The notes below the pieces were generated by a model. The model saw only the letters and a program-made list of their open reading frames with translations. It was not told the origin of the DNA and searched no databases. The translations under genes and the position numbers were made by a program. A stretch of 59,584 nucleotides of DNA from an uncultured Fibrobacter sp. (GTDB taxonomy: Bacteria; Fibrobacterota; Fibrobacteria; Fibrobacterales; Fibrobacteraceae). Numbering within the stretch: position 1 is the stretch's first letter; each line of letters opens with the position of its first letter. Below are positions 8,193 to 15,283 of the stretch, piece by piece. Location of the stretch: contig CAMKMX010000014.1 of the NCBI GenBank assembly GCA_946414025.1, positions 1 through 59,584 on the forward strand. The letters run 5' to 3'.

Positions 8193-8981
8193 GTGGAAGA
8201 ATTGAAAAACAAGTCTATCAAGGAAACTTTCCGCTCTAAGCTGAAAACTCCCTGGGTGTGGATGGTGGTGGCCCTGACGGTAGGGCTCACTATATTGTTT
8301 TCTCTTTCCCAGAAACCCCAGATGGTCCTTTATTCCCAGTACATCAAGTCCCTTTCGGACTTTCAGCTGCTGGATGCCAGGCTTTCAAAGGATATGGAAC
8401 GAGCCCGTAGCGGTTACGCTCTGGACACCATGAGAATCTTGTCCGAGACCATGACCCTCAGGGAAATGGCGGTGTCCTTCGCCCGCCAGATGGACGAACT
8501 GCAGGGGTTCGGTTTTGAGCGACCGAGTTCTGCTTTGGTAAGCCGTTTCGAGCGGGAGGTCTTGGGCAAGGTATCTACGGCCCGGCGCTACCTGACGGTC
8601 AGGACCCAGTGGCTGAGTTCCTGGCAGCAACTGTCCTATGCGGTAAACAGCCTGCCCGACAACCAGGAATACGTGGTCCGGGAACTTCTGGATTCTGCTC
8701 GCGCCGGGTTCCCGGTGGTGCGGCCCGAAGGTCTTGGGCTTCCGGATAGTATTGCGCACCAGCTGGACATGCTGCTGAACATCAACGTGGATCTTTCCCA
8801 TGCCTGGGCCCGCATCGACAACGATGCCGCCATGCTGAACAGCGAGGAACTCATTCAGTTTTTCCAGATGGAACGGCTAAACGAAATCGCCCTGAACGCA
8901 AAGATTCCCCTGGTCTTCTACTTCTTGACCTTGGTGCTTCTTTTAGCTACATTTTTCTTCATGTTCCGCTCCAAGCAATAG
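8193..8981 (+). CDS. Hypothetical membrane protein, two TM segments with a periplasmic helical domain
   Basis: The 262-residue protein is not recognised. One TM helix lies at residues about 20-42 (WVWMVVALTVGLTILFSL) and another at about 238-258 (LVFYFLTLVLLLATFFFMF). The roughly 195 residues between them are predicted mainly helical and amphipathic, the architecture of a four-helix-bundle sensor without a cytoplasmic output domain. The start is GTG 8193; AAAGG lies 12 nt before it, so initiation may be weak. It is the first gene of a three-gene operon: 6 bp to the next gene, which itself overlaps the third. Confidence 0.6.
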   Translation: MEELKNKSIKETFRSKLKTPWVWMVVALTVGLTILFSLSQKPQMVLYSQYIKSLSDFQLLDARLSKDMERARSGYALDTMRILSETMTLREMAVSFARQMDELQGFGFERPSSALVSRFEREVLGKVSTARRYLTVRTQWLSSWQQLSYAVNSLPDNQEYVVRELLDSARAGFPVVRPEGLGLPDSIAHQLDMLLNINVDLSHAWARIDNDAAMLNSEELIQFFQMERLNEIALNAKIPLVFYFLTLVLLLATFFFMFRSKQ

Positions 8982-8987
8982 TTTTCG

Positions 8988-9500
8988 ATGCCCAGATTTC
9001 GTTCAAGACGCTCTATCTATTTCAATTTTGCCTTGCTGTTCTTGTTGGCGGTGGTCTGGTGCGTGTCCTACGCAGGGCCCGTATTGCAGAGCTTTTTCAA
9101 GGAAGAACACCTTTTTTATGGACGGGTCTCCTATGCCGCTATCCCGAGCGTCTTTGGAGGCAGCAACGTTCCGTTTTTGGACAAGACTTTCTTTAGGATA
9201 AACGGTGACGACAGCGCAACCTTTGTCCTGTACGCGTCAGAAGAAATGCTGGACGAAATGTCGGATTGGTTCAGCTTTGCCGCTATCAACGTGGGGGATG
9301 TTCCTCTGGAAATCAGTGCCGTTAGGTTGTCCGACAACCGCTATATCGTCAAGTCTTTGGCCTCGACCTACGGTGAACTGGACTGGGAAACGGTGTCGGA
9401 ATACCAGCTGGTCAACTCCCTAATAGCCCTTGGAATCATCGGGGTCTGTTCTGTCGGTTTCCTGATATTCTTTATCCTCGCCATAAGAAACAAAAGATGA
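8988..9500 (+). CDS. Hypothetical membrane protein, two TM segments
   Basis: The 170-residue protein is not recognised. A basic N-terminus (MPRFRSRRS) leads into TM 1 at about 12-31, then a periplasmic domain of about 110 residues, then TM 2 at about 145-166 and the basic tail RNKR. It has the same two-TM layout as its upstream neighbour without clear sequence similarity. No Shine-Dalgarno is visible, and initiation probably depends on coupling to the gene ending 6 bp upstream. Its stop overlaps the start of the hydrolase gene as ATGA. Confidence 0.6.
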   Translation: MPRFRSRRSIYFNFALLFLLAVVWCVSYAGPVLQSFFKEEHLFYGRVSYAAIPSVFGGSNVPFLDKTFFRINGDDSATFVLYASEEMLDEMSDWFSFAAINVGDVPLEISAVRLSDNRYIVKSLASTYGELDWETVSEYQLVNSLIALGIIGVCSVGFLIFFILAIRNKR

Positions 9501-10252
9501 AACCTCTTTGGGTGCTGTTGCTTGCCGTATCCCTGGCCCTCGGGGCTAGTCGGGATTCCTTGACGGTTTCGGTTTTGCCGACAAAGGCTGCCGGCAATGT
9601 TTTGCGAGTACCTGTCGGAATCTGGTGGCCTGAATACGATTCAAAGGCCAAGGTCAAGGCGTCGTTTCCTGGACATGCAGCGAAAAAGGATGTGGTGGTC
9701 TGGTTCCACGGCGGCATGACCAGCGGCAACTGTCAAAAGGGCTTGGTGGCGGGGGAGGCCTTTTCGGATATTTTCCTGGATGTGGTGGTGTTGAGTGCTT
9801 CGGCCTGCAAGGAAAACCATTGGGCGACGGAGGTGATGGTTTCTGCGGTGGATGCGGCCCTGGATTCCATTGCCAGGAGGCGGAGGGGATTTGTAGAAGA
9901 GGTTTCCCTTGTGGGCGTCTCTGACGGCTCTCTTGGGGTTCTGGTTTATTCTATGTACGGGAAACGCCGGGTGAAGAACCGGCTTTTGGTGAGTTCCTAT
10001 GGCAAACTGTTGGGGGAGGCCCCCGCTGTTGCGGCATTTCCTAAGATGAACTCTGGAAGGTGGCGTTTTTTGCAGGGCGGTGCCGACAGGCTCTATCCTC
10101 CGTCGGAAACAATCCCCTGGATTCAGGAATTTTGCAAGAATGTGGGGGCGGACTGCGACCTGAGGTATGACCCCTCTGGGGAGCATGACTGGAGCTATTG
10201 GCAAGGCCACCACCTGGATTGGATTCGGGAAGCGTTCCCTTTCAAGAAATAA
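9497..10252 (+). CDS. Secreted alpha/beta hydrolase-fold protein
   Basis: The 251-residue protein has a signal peptide (MKPLWVLLLAVSLALG, cleavage near residue 17). It shows the full hydrolase triad arrangement: the oxyanion motif HGG at 71-73, nucleophile elbow GVSDG with Ser142, acid Asp197 in GGADRLYPP, and His230 in GEHDWSYW. It is therefore probably an active periplasmic or extracellular esterase or peptidase. The substrate is unknown. It overlaps the upstream membrane-protein gene by 4 bp and closes the operon 8193-10252, which suggests a shared function of all three at the envelope. Confidence 0.7.
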   Translation: MKPLWVLLLAVSLALGASRDSLTVSVLPTKAAGNVLRVPVGIWWPEYDSKAKVKASFPGHAAKKDVVVWFHGGMTSGNCQKGLVAGEAFSDIFLDVVVLSASACKENHWATEVMVSAVDAALDSIARRRRGFVEEVSLVGVSDGSLGVLVYSMYGKRRVKNRLLVSSYGKLLGEAPAVAAFPKMNSGRWRFLQGGADRLYPPSETIPWIQEFCKNVGADCDLRYDPSGEHDWSYWQGHHLDWIREAFPFKK

Positions 10253-10265
10253 TCGGGCTACCCCC

Positions 10266-10294
10266 TTGACAAAACGGGCTTTTTTTTCAAAATT
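10266..10294 (+). promoter_or_regulatory. Promoter of tRNA-Leu
   Basis: Consensus TTGACA (10266-10271), a 17-nt spacer, then AAAATT (10289-10294), which places transcription start about 5 nt before the tRNA. Confidence 0.65.
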
Positions 10295-10305
10295 TGGTGC
10301 ACCAC

Positions 10306-10389
10306 GCGGATGTGGTGGAACTGGTAGACACGCTAGATTCAGGTTCTAGTGCTCGCGAGGGCATGAAGGTTCAAGTCCTTTCATCCGCA
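10306..10389 (+). tRNA. tRNA-Leu (CAG)
   Basis: Acceptor GCGGATG pairs with CATCCGC, followed by discriminator A. The anticodon arm is CTAGA-TTCAGGT-TCTAG with anticodon CAG. A long variable arm (GCTCGCGAGGGC region) makes it class II. CCA is not encoded. Confidence 0.95.
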
Positions 10390-10396
10390 CTGAAAG

Positions 10397-10422
10397 CCCG
10401 CCGACTCGTTCGGCGGGTTTTT
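10397..10422 (+). terminator. Terminator of tRNA-Leu
   Basis: An 8-bp GC-rich stem CCCGCCGA / TCGGCGGG with loop CTCGT, followed by TTTTTC. Confidence 0.85.
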
Positions 10423-10456
10423 CTGTTTTCTTCTTTCTGTTGATAACACCTGCATT

Positions 10457-10526
10457 GTCATGCCCGCGAAGGCGGGCATCTACTGGCGAGATCTGTGTAT
10501 GGATCCTCGCCTACGCGAGGATGACG
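10457..10526. repeat. Double palindromic dispersed element (copy 1)
   Basis: A left palindrome ATGCCCGC-GAAG-GCGGGCAT and a right palindrome ATCCTCGC-CTAC-GCGAGGAT are separated by about 20 bp and bounded by GTC and GAC. The same layout, with different but compensating stem bases, occurs at 38376-38443. Single-palindrome relatives are at 20385, 33645 and 59309. Confidence 0.8.
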
Positions 10527-10532
10527 TTCCTT

Positions 10533-10553
10533 GAACCTCGAACCTCGAACCTG
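10533..10553. repeat. Heptad tandem repeat (GAACCTC type)
   Basis: Three units of 7 bp: GAACCTC, GAACCTC, GAACCTG. It lies between the palindromic element and the start of the acetyltransferase gene. Confidence 0.75.
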
Positions 10554-10571
10554 TTTCCTACATTTCAGCCC

Positions 10572-11138
10572 ATGATTCTAGACGAAATTCCCGAAACGGA
10601 ACTGCCTGGCGAGCGGGTTGTTCTTCGGGTGCTACACGAACCTGATGCGGCAGGACTTTACCGCCTGATTGATGCTTCCCGCGAGCATCTCTCGCGGTTC
10701 CTGCCCTGGCCTCCTGATTGCAATTCCGTCGAAGACGTTATGGACCGTCTGGAAACCTGGGAGATGCAGGCCCAGATGGGTAACGGAGCCTGCTGGGGCA
10801 TTTTTGAGAAAACCGCCAGCGGGGGTAGTCTTGTGGGCTGCATCTTTATCGGCTGGGTTCATCCAGAGCACCGCTCGGCCACTATCAGTTACTGGCTTGG
10901 GCAGAACTTTACAGGCCGCGGCCTCGCGACGGAGGCGTTGAACCTCTTGTGCAAGTTCTGCTTCGAAGCCTTGAAATTGAACCGCCTGGAAATTACGGCT
11001 TCTGTAGAAAATAAGACAAGCATCGCTCTTGCCAAGCGGTGCGGCTTCAAGGAAGAAGGCGTTTCTAGGGACTTTGAATGCCTGCGTGGACAATTCCATG
11101 ACCACCTGCGCCTGTCGAAACTCGCTTGTGATAACTAG
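10572..11138 (+). CDS. GNAT family N-acetyltransferase (RimJ/RimL-like)
   Basis: The 188-residue protein has the GNAT fold of ribosomal-protein or small-molecule acetyltransferases. Motif A, for acetyl-CoA, is LGQNFTGRGLATEAL at about 111-125. Motif B is NKTSIALAKRCGFKEEG at about 147-163, and RVVLRVL near residue 16 is the usual first strand. The acceptor substrate is unknown. The frame is open upstream to 10440, but that stretch translates the palindromic repeat and is not gene-like. ATG 10572 is chosen. It has no Shine-Dalgarno and lies 7 nt after TACATT, so the transcript may be leaderless. The stop codon TAG lies inside a heptad array. Confidence 0.82.
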   Translation: MILDEIPETELPGERVVLRVLHEPDAAGLYRLIDASREHLSRFLPWPPDCNSVEDVMDRLETWEMQAQMGNGACWGIFEKTASGGSLVGCIFIGWVHPEHRSATISYWLGQNFTGRGLATEALNLLCKFCFEALKLNRLEITASVENKTSIALAKRCGFKEEGVSRDFECLRGQFHDHLRLSKLACDN

Positions 11139-11169
11139 CCCCTAGATCCTAGCCACTAATTCCTAATCT
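11135..11169. repeat. Heptad tandem repeat (CTAG type)
   Basis: Five 7-bp units: CTAGCCC, CTAGATC, CTAGCCA, CTAATTC, CTAATCT. The first unit contains the stop codon of the acetyltransferase gene. Units alternate in a 14-bp pattern. Confidence 0.8.
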
Positions 11170-11239
11170 GGTTACTTAGGTAAACGATAATTAACCATCG
11201 GATAGTGCCTTTGCCCCCCTAGACTTCTATTTTTAGGGT

Positions 11240-12088
11240 ATGGAAAATGGAGAAAGTGTAAAATTGACAGAGCCCGATGTGCTGCAATACACGAATTTTC
11301 GCGTGTATCTTCGGGACTACTACGAATACAAGAAGAAGACCCAGCCGGCCTTCAGTTTGCGTTTTTTTGCCGAAAAAGCGGGACTTTCCAGTCACGCCCA
11401 CCTGAAACTCACCATCGACGGCAAGCGGAACATTACCAAGAGTACGGTCACAAAGCTTATCCACGGTCTCGGACTTATTAAGCAGCGGGCCACTTACTTC
11501 GAGAACCTGGTGTTCTTTAACCAGGCTACCGACGACGAAGAAAAGAAGGTCTATTACGAGCAACTGGTCAAGGCTAGCCCCCATTCTAAGCTCCACAAGA
11601 TGGACCAGGCCCAGCTCCGTATCTTTAGGGAATGGCACCATTCCGTCATTCTGGAAATGGTGTCCCTGAAGGGGTTCCGCCCTATTCCCGACTGGGTTTC
11701 CAAGCGTCTCGATGGCAAGGTGACTCCTGCCCAGGTGCAGGAATCCTTCAACCTCCTTCTGGAACTTGGCCTCCTGGTCAAGACGGCCAACGGATTCCGC
11801 CAGCGAGACCCCATGATTACTACCGATGACGAGGTCCAGGACCTGATGGTAAAGCACTACCACCAGCAGATGTTGGAGATGTCTAGGGATAAGTTGTCCG
11901 AACTGGCAAGCCAGGACAGGGACTTTTCGGCCCTCACTTTCAGCATAAGGCGCAAAGATTTCCCCAATCTGAAAAAACAAATCCAACTAATGCGCAAAGA
12001 ACTACTAGATTTTTCAGCCGATGCTGGAGAAGGAGACGACGTAGTTCAGGTCAACATCCAGCTGTTCCCCCTAACACGAGGAATGTAA
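11240..12088 (+). CDS. TIGR02147/DUF4423 family putative regulator
   Basis: The 282-residue protein is the second member of the family in the window. Shared features with the protein at 1758 are YTNFRVYLRDYYEYKKK (compare YDDFRKFMQDYFEEQKK), FSLRFFAEKAGLSSHAHL with the following HTH-like segment to about residue 75, and a helical C-terminal region with LLLELGLLVK (compare LLEWGLLKK). It is cytoplasmic. ATG 11240 has no Shine-Dalgarno and lies 6 nt after TATTTT, consistent with a leaderless transcript. Its TAA shares one base with the ATG of the next lipoprotein gene (TAATG), so the two are co-expressed. A gene-regulatory role is inferred, not shown. Confidence 0.82.
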   Translation: MENGESVKLTEPDVLQYTNFRVYLRDYYEYKKKTQPAFSLRFFAEKAGLSSHAHLKLTIDGKRNITKSTVTKLIHGLGLIKQRATYFENLVFFNQATDDEEKKVYYEQLVKASPHSKLHKMDQAQLRIFREWHHSVILEMVSLKGFRPIPDWVSKRLDGKVTPAQVQESFNLLLELGLLVKTANGFRQRDPMITTDDEVQDLMVKHYHQQMLEMSRDKLSELASQDRDFSALTFSIRRKDFPNLKKQIQLMRKELLDFSADAGEGDDVVQVNIQLFPLTRGM

Positions 12089-13359
12089 TGCGCTTTGCGG
12101 GGTTTAAATTTGGGGTTTTGATGGCTATGGCGGGTGTCGCCATGGCTTTTGTGGCTTGTTCTAGTGATGATAAATCTGTGGCGGGTATCGAAATTGGGAA
12201 CCCATCCTTGGCCTTTACTGCAGATTTCTCTGTTGATTATTCTGAGATTTCCTCTAATTCTCTTGCTAAGGCGGCCGCTAAGGATGAACCACTGCTGCTA
12301 GATTCTTTTGCTTTAGATTTCTTTGAAGTTCGTTCCTACTCCAGCTATTATGTGGCGGTGAGTATTGATGTGGCCAAGGGCGTACAGCTGTGGCCTGGCG
12401 AAAATGCACAGGATTCTTCTTTGAAGGTCTCCTTCACCAATGCGGACCAGGTGGCAGAACCCTTCAAGAATATTGATCTGGAAGACAAGGGTTACCTGAA
12501 AGAAATGGGTGTTGCCTTCAGACCGGTTGACGAAAAAGCCTGTGTACAAGGTCGGTTGTTGCTGGGAGGCAAGTATGTTCCTGTTCGCTATTCGCTTTCT
12601 TGGTTCAAACAATTTGAACTCCGATATCACTATTCTCAGATAGAAAAGATTTCGGACAGTGTTGCGAATTTGTCTGTAGTGTTCTATCCGCGCTATTTCG
12701 TAGAAGGCATGGATTTTTCTGATGCTGAAATTGCAGACGATGGCGTGATTTACTTGGATGCAAAACGCAATACCTCAATATGGGAGAAACTGAATCTTCA
12801 GTTTATCTCTAGCTTCCGTCCTCTCCGTTACGGTTACACAACTGCCGATGGAGAAGGGGCTGAGGCATATGTTCTGGACATTTGGGAAGGTATTATCGGT
12901 TCCATGAGCGACAATACAATTTCCAATGGTGATTTTTCAAAGGATTTCTATAGCTGGATTGTGTTTGATCAGTTTGAAGGTCGGTCGAAGGCTTCTGTCG
13001 AAGAAGATGATAAAGGTGGCCATCTAGCAAAAATTCAGGTGACTCGGGGTGGTAGGTTTTCATACAGTGTCCAGCTTATCCAAGAGAATGTGGCGCTTCT
13101 TGCTGGCAAAAAGTACAAATGCGTGTTTACCATCTGGTCCGATGTCGAAGGTCAAATTACTGCAAGAATCGGGGCGTACGATGACTACGATACCATCGGC
13201 TTCCAGAAACATGTGGATGTGGGAACTTCGGGCAAGTCTGTGGAAATAGAGTTTGTCCCGAAAGAGAGTACCCCCTTCGCCCGCTTTGAATTGAACCTTG
13301 GCGGTGAAGAAAGGACCTTCTACATCAAGGCCGTAAAGATATACCGCTTGCAAGAGTAA
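12088..13359 (+). CDS. Lipoprotein with C-terminal CBM4/9-like domain, partner of a TIGR02147 regulator
   Basis: The 423-residue protein has a type II signal peptide with lipobox AFVAC (Cys near residue 24). This is followed by SVAGIEIGNP, the same post-lipobox motif as in the lipoprotein at 400. Residues about 40-250 are an unrecognised beta-rich region. Residues about 275-423 (NGDFSKDFYSWIVFD, GGRFSYSVQLIQ, KYKCVFTIWSDVEG, ARFELNLGGEERTFYIKAVKIY) look like a CBM4/9-type galactose-binding-like carbohydrate-binding domain. It starts on the last base of the regulator gene, with GAGG upstream. It is probably a surface glycan-binding lipoprotein. Two terminator-like hairpins follow. Confidence 0.75.
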   Translation: MRFAGFKFGVLMAMAGVAMAFVACSSDDKSVAGIEIGNPSLAFTADFSVDYSEISSNSLAKAAAKDEPLLLDSFALDFFEVRSYSSYYVAVSIDVAKGVQLWPGENAQDSSLKVSFTNADQVAEPFKNIDLEDKGYLKEMGVAFRPVDEKACVQGRLLLGGKYVPVRYSLSWFKQFELRYHYSQIEKISDSVANLSVVFYPRYFVEGMDFSDAEIADDGVIYLDAKRNTSIWEKLNLQFISSFRPLRYGYTTADGEGAEAYVLDIWEGIIGSMSDNTISNGDFSKDFYSWIVFDQFEGRSKASVEEDDKGGHLAKIQVTRGGRFSYSVQLIQENVALLAGKKYKCVFTIWSDVEGQITARIGAYDDYDTIGFQKHVDVGTSGKSVEIEFVPKESTPFARFELNLGGEERTFYIKAVKIYRLQE

Positions 13360-13370
13360 GCGACAATTGT

Positions 13371-13396
13371 AAAATTTCAAAAATCTGAAATTTTTT
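13371..13396 (+). terminator. Terminator-like hairpin 1 after the lipoprotein gene
   Basis: Perfect AT-rich stem AAAATTTCA-AAAATC-TGAAATTTT with trailing T residues, 12 nt after the stop codon. Confidence 0.55.
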
Positions 13397-13412
13397 AGGC
13401 ATATTTTCGGTG

Positions 13413-13446
13413 AAAAAAGCGTCTATACAAGTAGATGCTTTTTTTT
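13413..13446 (+). terminator. Terminator 2 before comF
   Basis: Stem AAAAAAGCGTCTA / TAGATGCTTTTTT with one G-U pair and a run of eight T. It lies 10 bp before the comF start, so comF needs read-through or initiation very close to its ATG. Confidence 0.8.
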
Positions 13447-13456
13447 GTGAGGAAAT

Positions 13457-14164
13457 ATGCTTGAATCCTGGTCCAATTTGGTTTTTGGAATGGAATGTCT
13501 TGGTTGTGGTTCTGCTTCGGAGAATCTTGACCCGTGGCTTTGTCCAGAATGTCGGAAAGCTCTTGTCGGGCTTTCTAAGGAGACGCGACGGCCTTCGGAT
13601 GATGTGGTCTGCCTGTTTCCTATGGAGGAGTTGACCCGACGGTTAATACATCTGTTGAAATACCGGGGCATTCCTGGAATGGCCACCTACTTGGTAAAGC
13701 ATTCTTCTGTTATGCAGGGCCGCTATGAAAACCTGTTTCCGGAATTTGTGCGGCCGCTTTACTTTGTGCCGGTGCCGCTCCATAGGGCACGTTTTCGTGA
13801 ACGGGGCTATAACCAGGCTGAAATGATTGCCCAGGCTTTGGCTGTGCTGACGGGTGGCCAGGTGTGTCGTTGGCTTAAAAGAAAGACCTTCAGGGTGTCT
13901 CAGACAAAACTCTCCCAGCAGGGGCGTCAGCAGAACGTGGCCGGCGCCTTTGAACCGGCGCTTCCGAGAAAACTCCCTTCTTGTGGGACGGTAATCATCG
14001 TAGATGATGTCTATACCACTGGTGCGACTACGGGAGCTTGCCTCGATGCCTTGGGTAAGGATTTTCCATTGGATACGAAGGTATGCACCCTGCTTTACGA
14101 TATGCCGCTTAGCGCTACGATGGACTATGTGGCTGACCGAAGGGCCTTTTGGAAGGTGGATTAG
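13457..14164 (+). CDS. comF: ComF family phosphoribosyltransferase-like protein
   Basis: The 235-residue protein has the ComF layout: an N-terminal zinc-finger-like CLGCG...CPEC (residues about 12-34), FVPVPLHRARFRERGYNQAEMI in the middle, and the PRPP-binding loop VIIVDDVYTTGAT at about 178-190. ComF proteins act in DNA uptake or transformation in some bacteria and are broadly conserved elsewhere. The precise role here is unknown. The start is ATG 13457 with GAGGAAAT before it. It is a single gene between the tandem terminators and the outer-membrane protein gene. Its stop is followed within 10 bp by a heptad array. Confidence 0.85.
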   Translation: MLESWSNLVFGMECLGCGSASENLDPWLCPECRKALVGLSKETRRPSDDVVCLFPMEELTRRLIHLLKYRGIPGMATYLVKHSSVMQGRYENLFPEFVRPLYFVPVPLHRARFRERGYNQAEMIAQALAVLTGGQVCRWLKRKTFRVSQTKLSQQGRQQNVAGAFEPALPRKLPSCGTVIIVDDVYTTGATTGACLDALGKDFPLDTKVCTLLYDMPLSATMDYVADRRAFWKVD

Positions 14165-14170
14165 TGATGA

Positions 14171-14205
14171 GTCTTGAGTTGTGAGTAATGAGTTGTGAGA
14201 ACTGA
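14171..14205. repeat. Heptad tandem repeat (GTTGTGA type)
   Basis: Five 7-bp units: GTCTTGA, GTTGTGA, GTAATGA, GTTGTGA, GAACTGA. The GTTGTGA unit alternates with variant units, again a 14-bp superperiod. Confidence 0.8.
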
Positions 14206-14241
14206 TAACAAAAATCTATTGCTTTAATGAAAATAATGCAT

Positions 14242-14270
14242 TTGACTTGATGAATTTTTGTGGGTATATT
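14242..14270 (+). promoter_or_regulatory. Promoter of the outer-membrane protein gene
   Basis: TTGACT (14242-14247), a 17-nt spacer and TATATT (14265-14270), one of the best sigma-70-like promoters in the window. It leaves a leader of about 37 nt with AAAGGAGG. Confidence 0.75.
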
Positions 14271-14313
14271 ACGGATGTAAACAAACAAGAATCTAATTCA
14301 AAGGAGGTTCATC

Positions 14314-15024
14314 ATGAAAAAGACATTCTTTACTGCTGCTATTCTCGCTGCCGCTACCGCTTTTGCCGCCGATAACGTCCAGACTACAACACCCCAGCCT
14401 GTCGCCCAGCCGAAAGACAAGAGTTGGACTCATTTCGTGGGTGCTGGTGTTACGGTTCCCGTCTCTAAGTACAATGTAGAGGGATCGGATTTCTCCCTGG
14501 TGAGCGCTGGGCTAAACCTCAGTTATATGGGAATCAGTAAGAGCGGCTTTGCGGTTCGTGCGGACTTGAGTTCTGGCGCTACGTTTACGGACGATGTCAA
14601 GTACAACGAAAAGGAAGATGCCGATGTTGGCACCTACGTTGCGGGCGAAGTCGGGCTTGGCTACGGGTTTGTGAATACGCCGGACTGGACCGTTGCCGTC
14701 TTCGCGACAGTCGGTGTTGAAGGCTCCGTGTTTACGAGGGACACGGAAACCTACAAGCATCCGGACCTCGGAAAGGTGGACTGGACAAGATCTGTGACAC
14801 TTGGTGCCCTGACCCTTGGTGGCGACTTGGTTGTCCGTAAGGCTCTCGGCGATCATGTGGGCGTGTTCGCTTCTGTGGGCGGCCGTTGGGCACCTGTTGC
14901 AGTGTGGCTGCTTACTGACGAATATGACAACGACGATGTCAATCGCAAGGATACCTTCAAGTCCGACAAGAGCGATGGCGGATTCACGGTAGTGCCTACT
15001 GTAGGAGCCATGTGGAATTTTTAG
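14314..15024 (+). CDS. Putative outer-membrane beta-barrel protein
   Basis: The 236-residue protein has a Sec signal peptide (MKKTFFTAAILAAATAFA, cleavage after Ala18). The mature part is made of alternating amphipathic strands (VSAGLNLSYMG, FAVRADLSSG, VAGEVGLGYGF, VAVFATVGVEG, VGVFASVGGRW) and ends in Phe, the C-terminal signature of BAM-assembled barrels. It is probably an 8-10-stranded outer-membrane barrel. Function is unknown. The strong promoter and perfect AAAGGAGG at 14300-14307 suggest high expression. A bidirectional terminator at 15111 ends the transcript. Confidence 0.7.
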   Translation: MKKTFFTAAILAAATAFAADNVQTTTPQPVAQPKDKSWTHFVGAGVTVPVSKYNVEGSDFSLVSAGLNLSYMGISKSGFAVRADLSSGATFTDDVKYNEKEDADVGTYVAGEVGLGYGFVNTPDWTVAVFATVGVEGSVFTRDTETYKHPDLGKVDWTRSVTLGALTLGGDLVVRKALGDHVGVFASVGGRWAPVAVWLLTDEYDNDDVNRKDTFKSDKSDGGFTVVPTVGAMWNF

Positions 15025-15110
15025 GGATCGTGAAGTTCTCGTTTACGACCTACTATGAAAAGGAGGTTGAAAAAGAAAAGTGCCCTTATGTAAAATTAGC
15101 GAACAAAAGA

Positions 15111-15137
15111 AAAAACGCCCTCATGGGGCGTTTTTTT
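15111..15137. terminator. Bidirectional terminator between the barrel gene and tRNA-Ser
   Basis: AAAAAACGCCC-TCAT-GGGGCGTTTTTTT. A-run, GC stem and T-run serve the plus-strand barrel gene and the minus-strand tRNA. Confidence 0.85.
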
Positions 15138-15138
15138 A

Positions 15139-15219
15139 CGGAGGAAGAGGGACTCGAACCCCCAAGCCTGACGGCGGCGGTTTTCAAGACCGCTGACTTA
15201 CCAATTAGCCTATTCCTCC
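15139..15219 (-). tRNA. tRNA-Ser (UGA)
   Basis: On the minus strand, acceptor GGAGGAA pairs with TTCCTCC and the discriminator is G, as expected for Ser. The anticodon arm is GCGGT-CTTGAAA-ACCGC with anticodon TGA. A variable arm (GCCGTCAGGC region) makes it class II. CCA is not encoded. Confidence 0.93.
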
Positions 15220-15232
15220 AAAGGGCGGGTAA

Positions 15233-15261
15233 AGAATAAAAAAGTATGGGGGCTCTGTCAA
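15233..15261 (-). promoter_or_regulatory. Promoter of tRNA-Ser
   Basis: On the minus strand, TTGACA (15261-15256), a 17-nt spacer and TATTCT (15238-15233), 13 nt before the tRNA. It lies back to back with the -10 box of the divergent HD-GYP gene. Confidence 0.8.
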
Positions 15262-15283
15262 TACTTTTTCTATCTTTGGCGTC

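Noticed and set aside
10440..10571. N-terminal extension of the acetyltransferase
   Set aside because: The extra codons translate a palindromic repeat and a heptad array; the GNAT fold starts after ATG 10572.
15025..15110. Short peptide gene after the barrel gene (12 codons from 15054)
   Set aside because: Too short, no convincing ribosome binding site and composed of Lys/Arg codons in AT-rich sequence.
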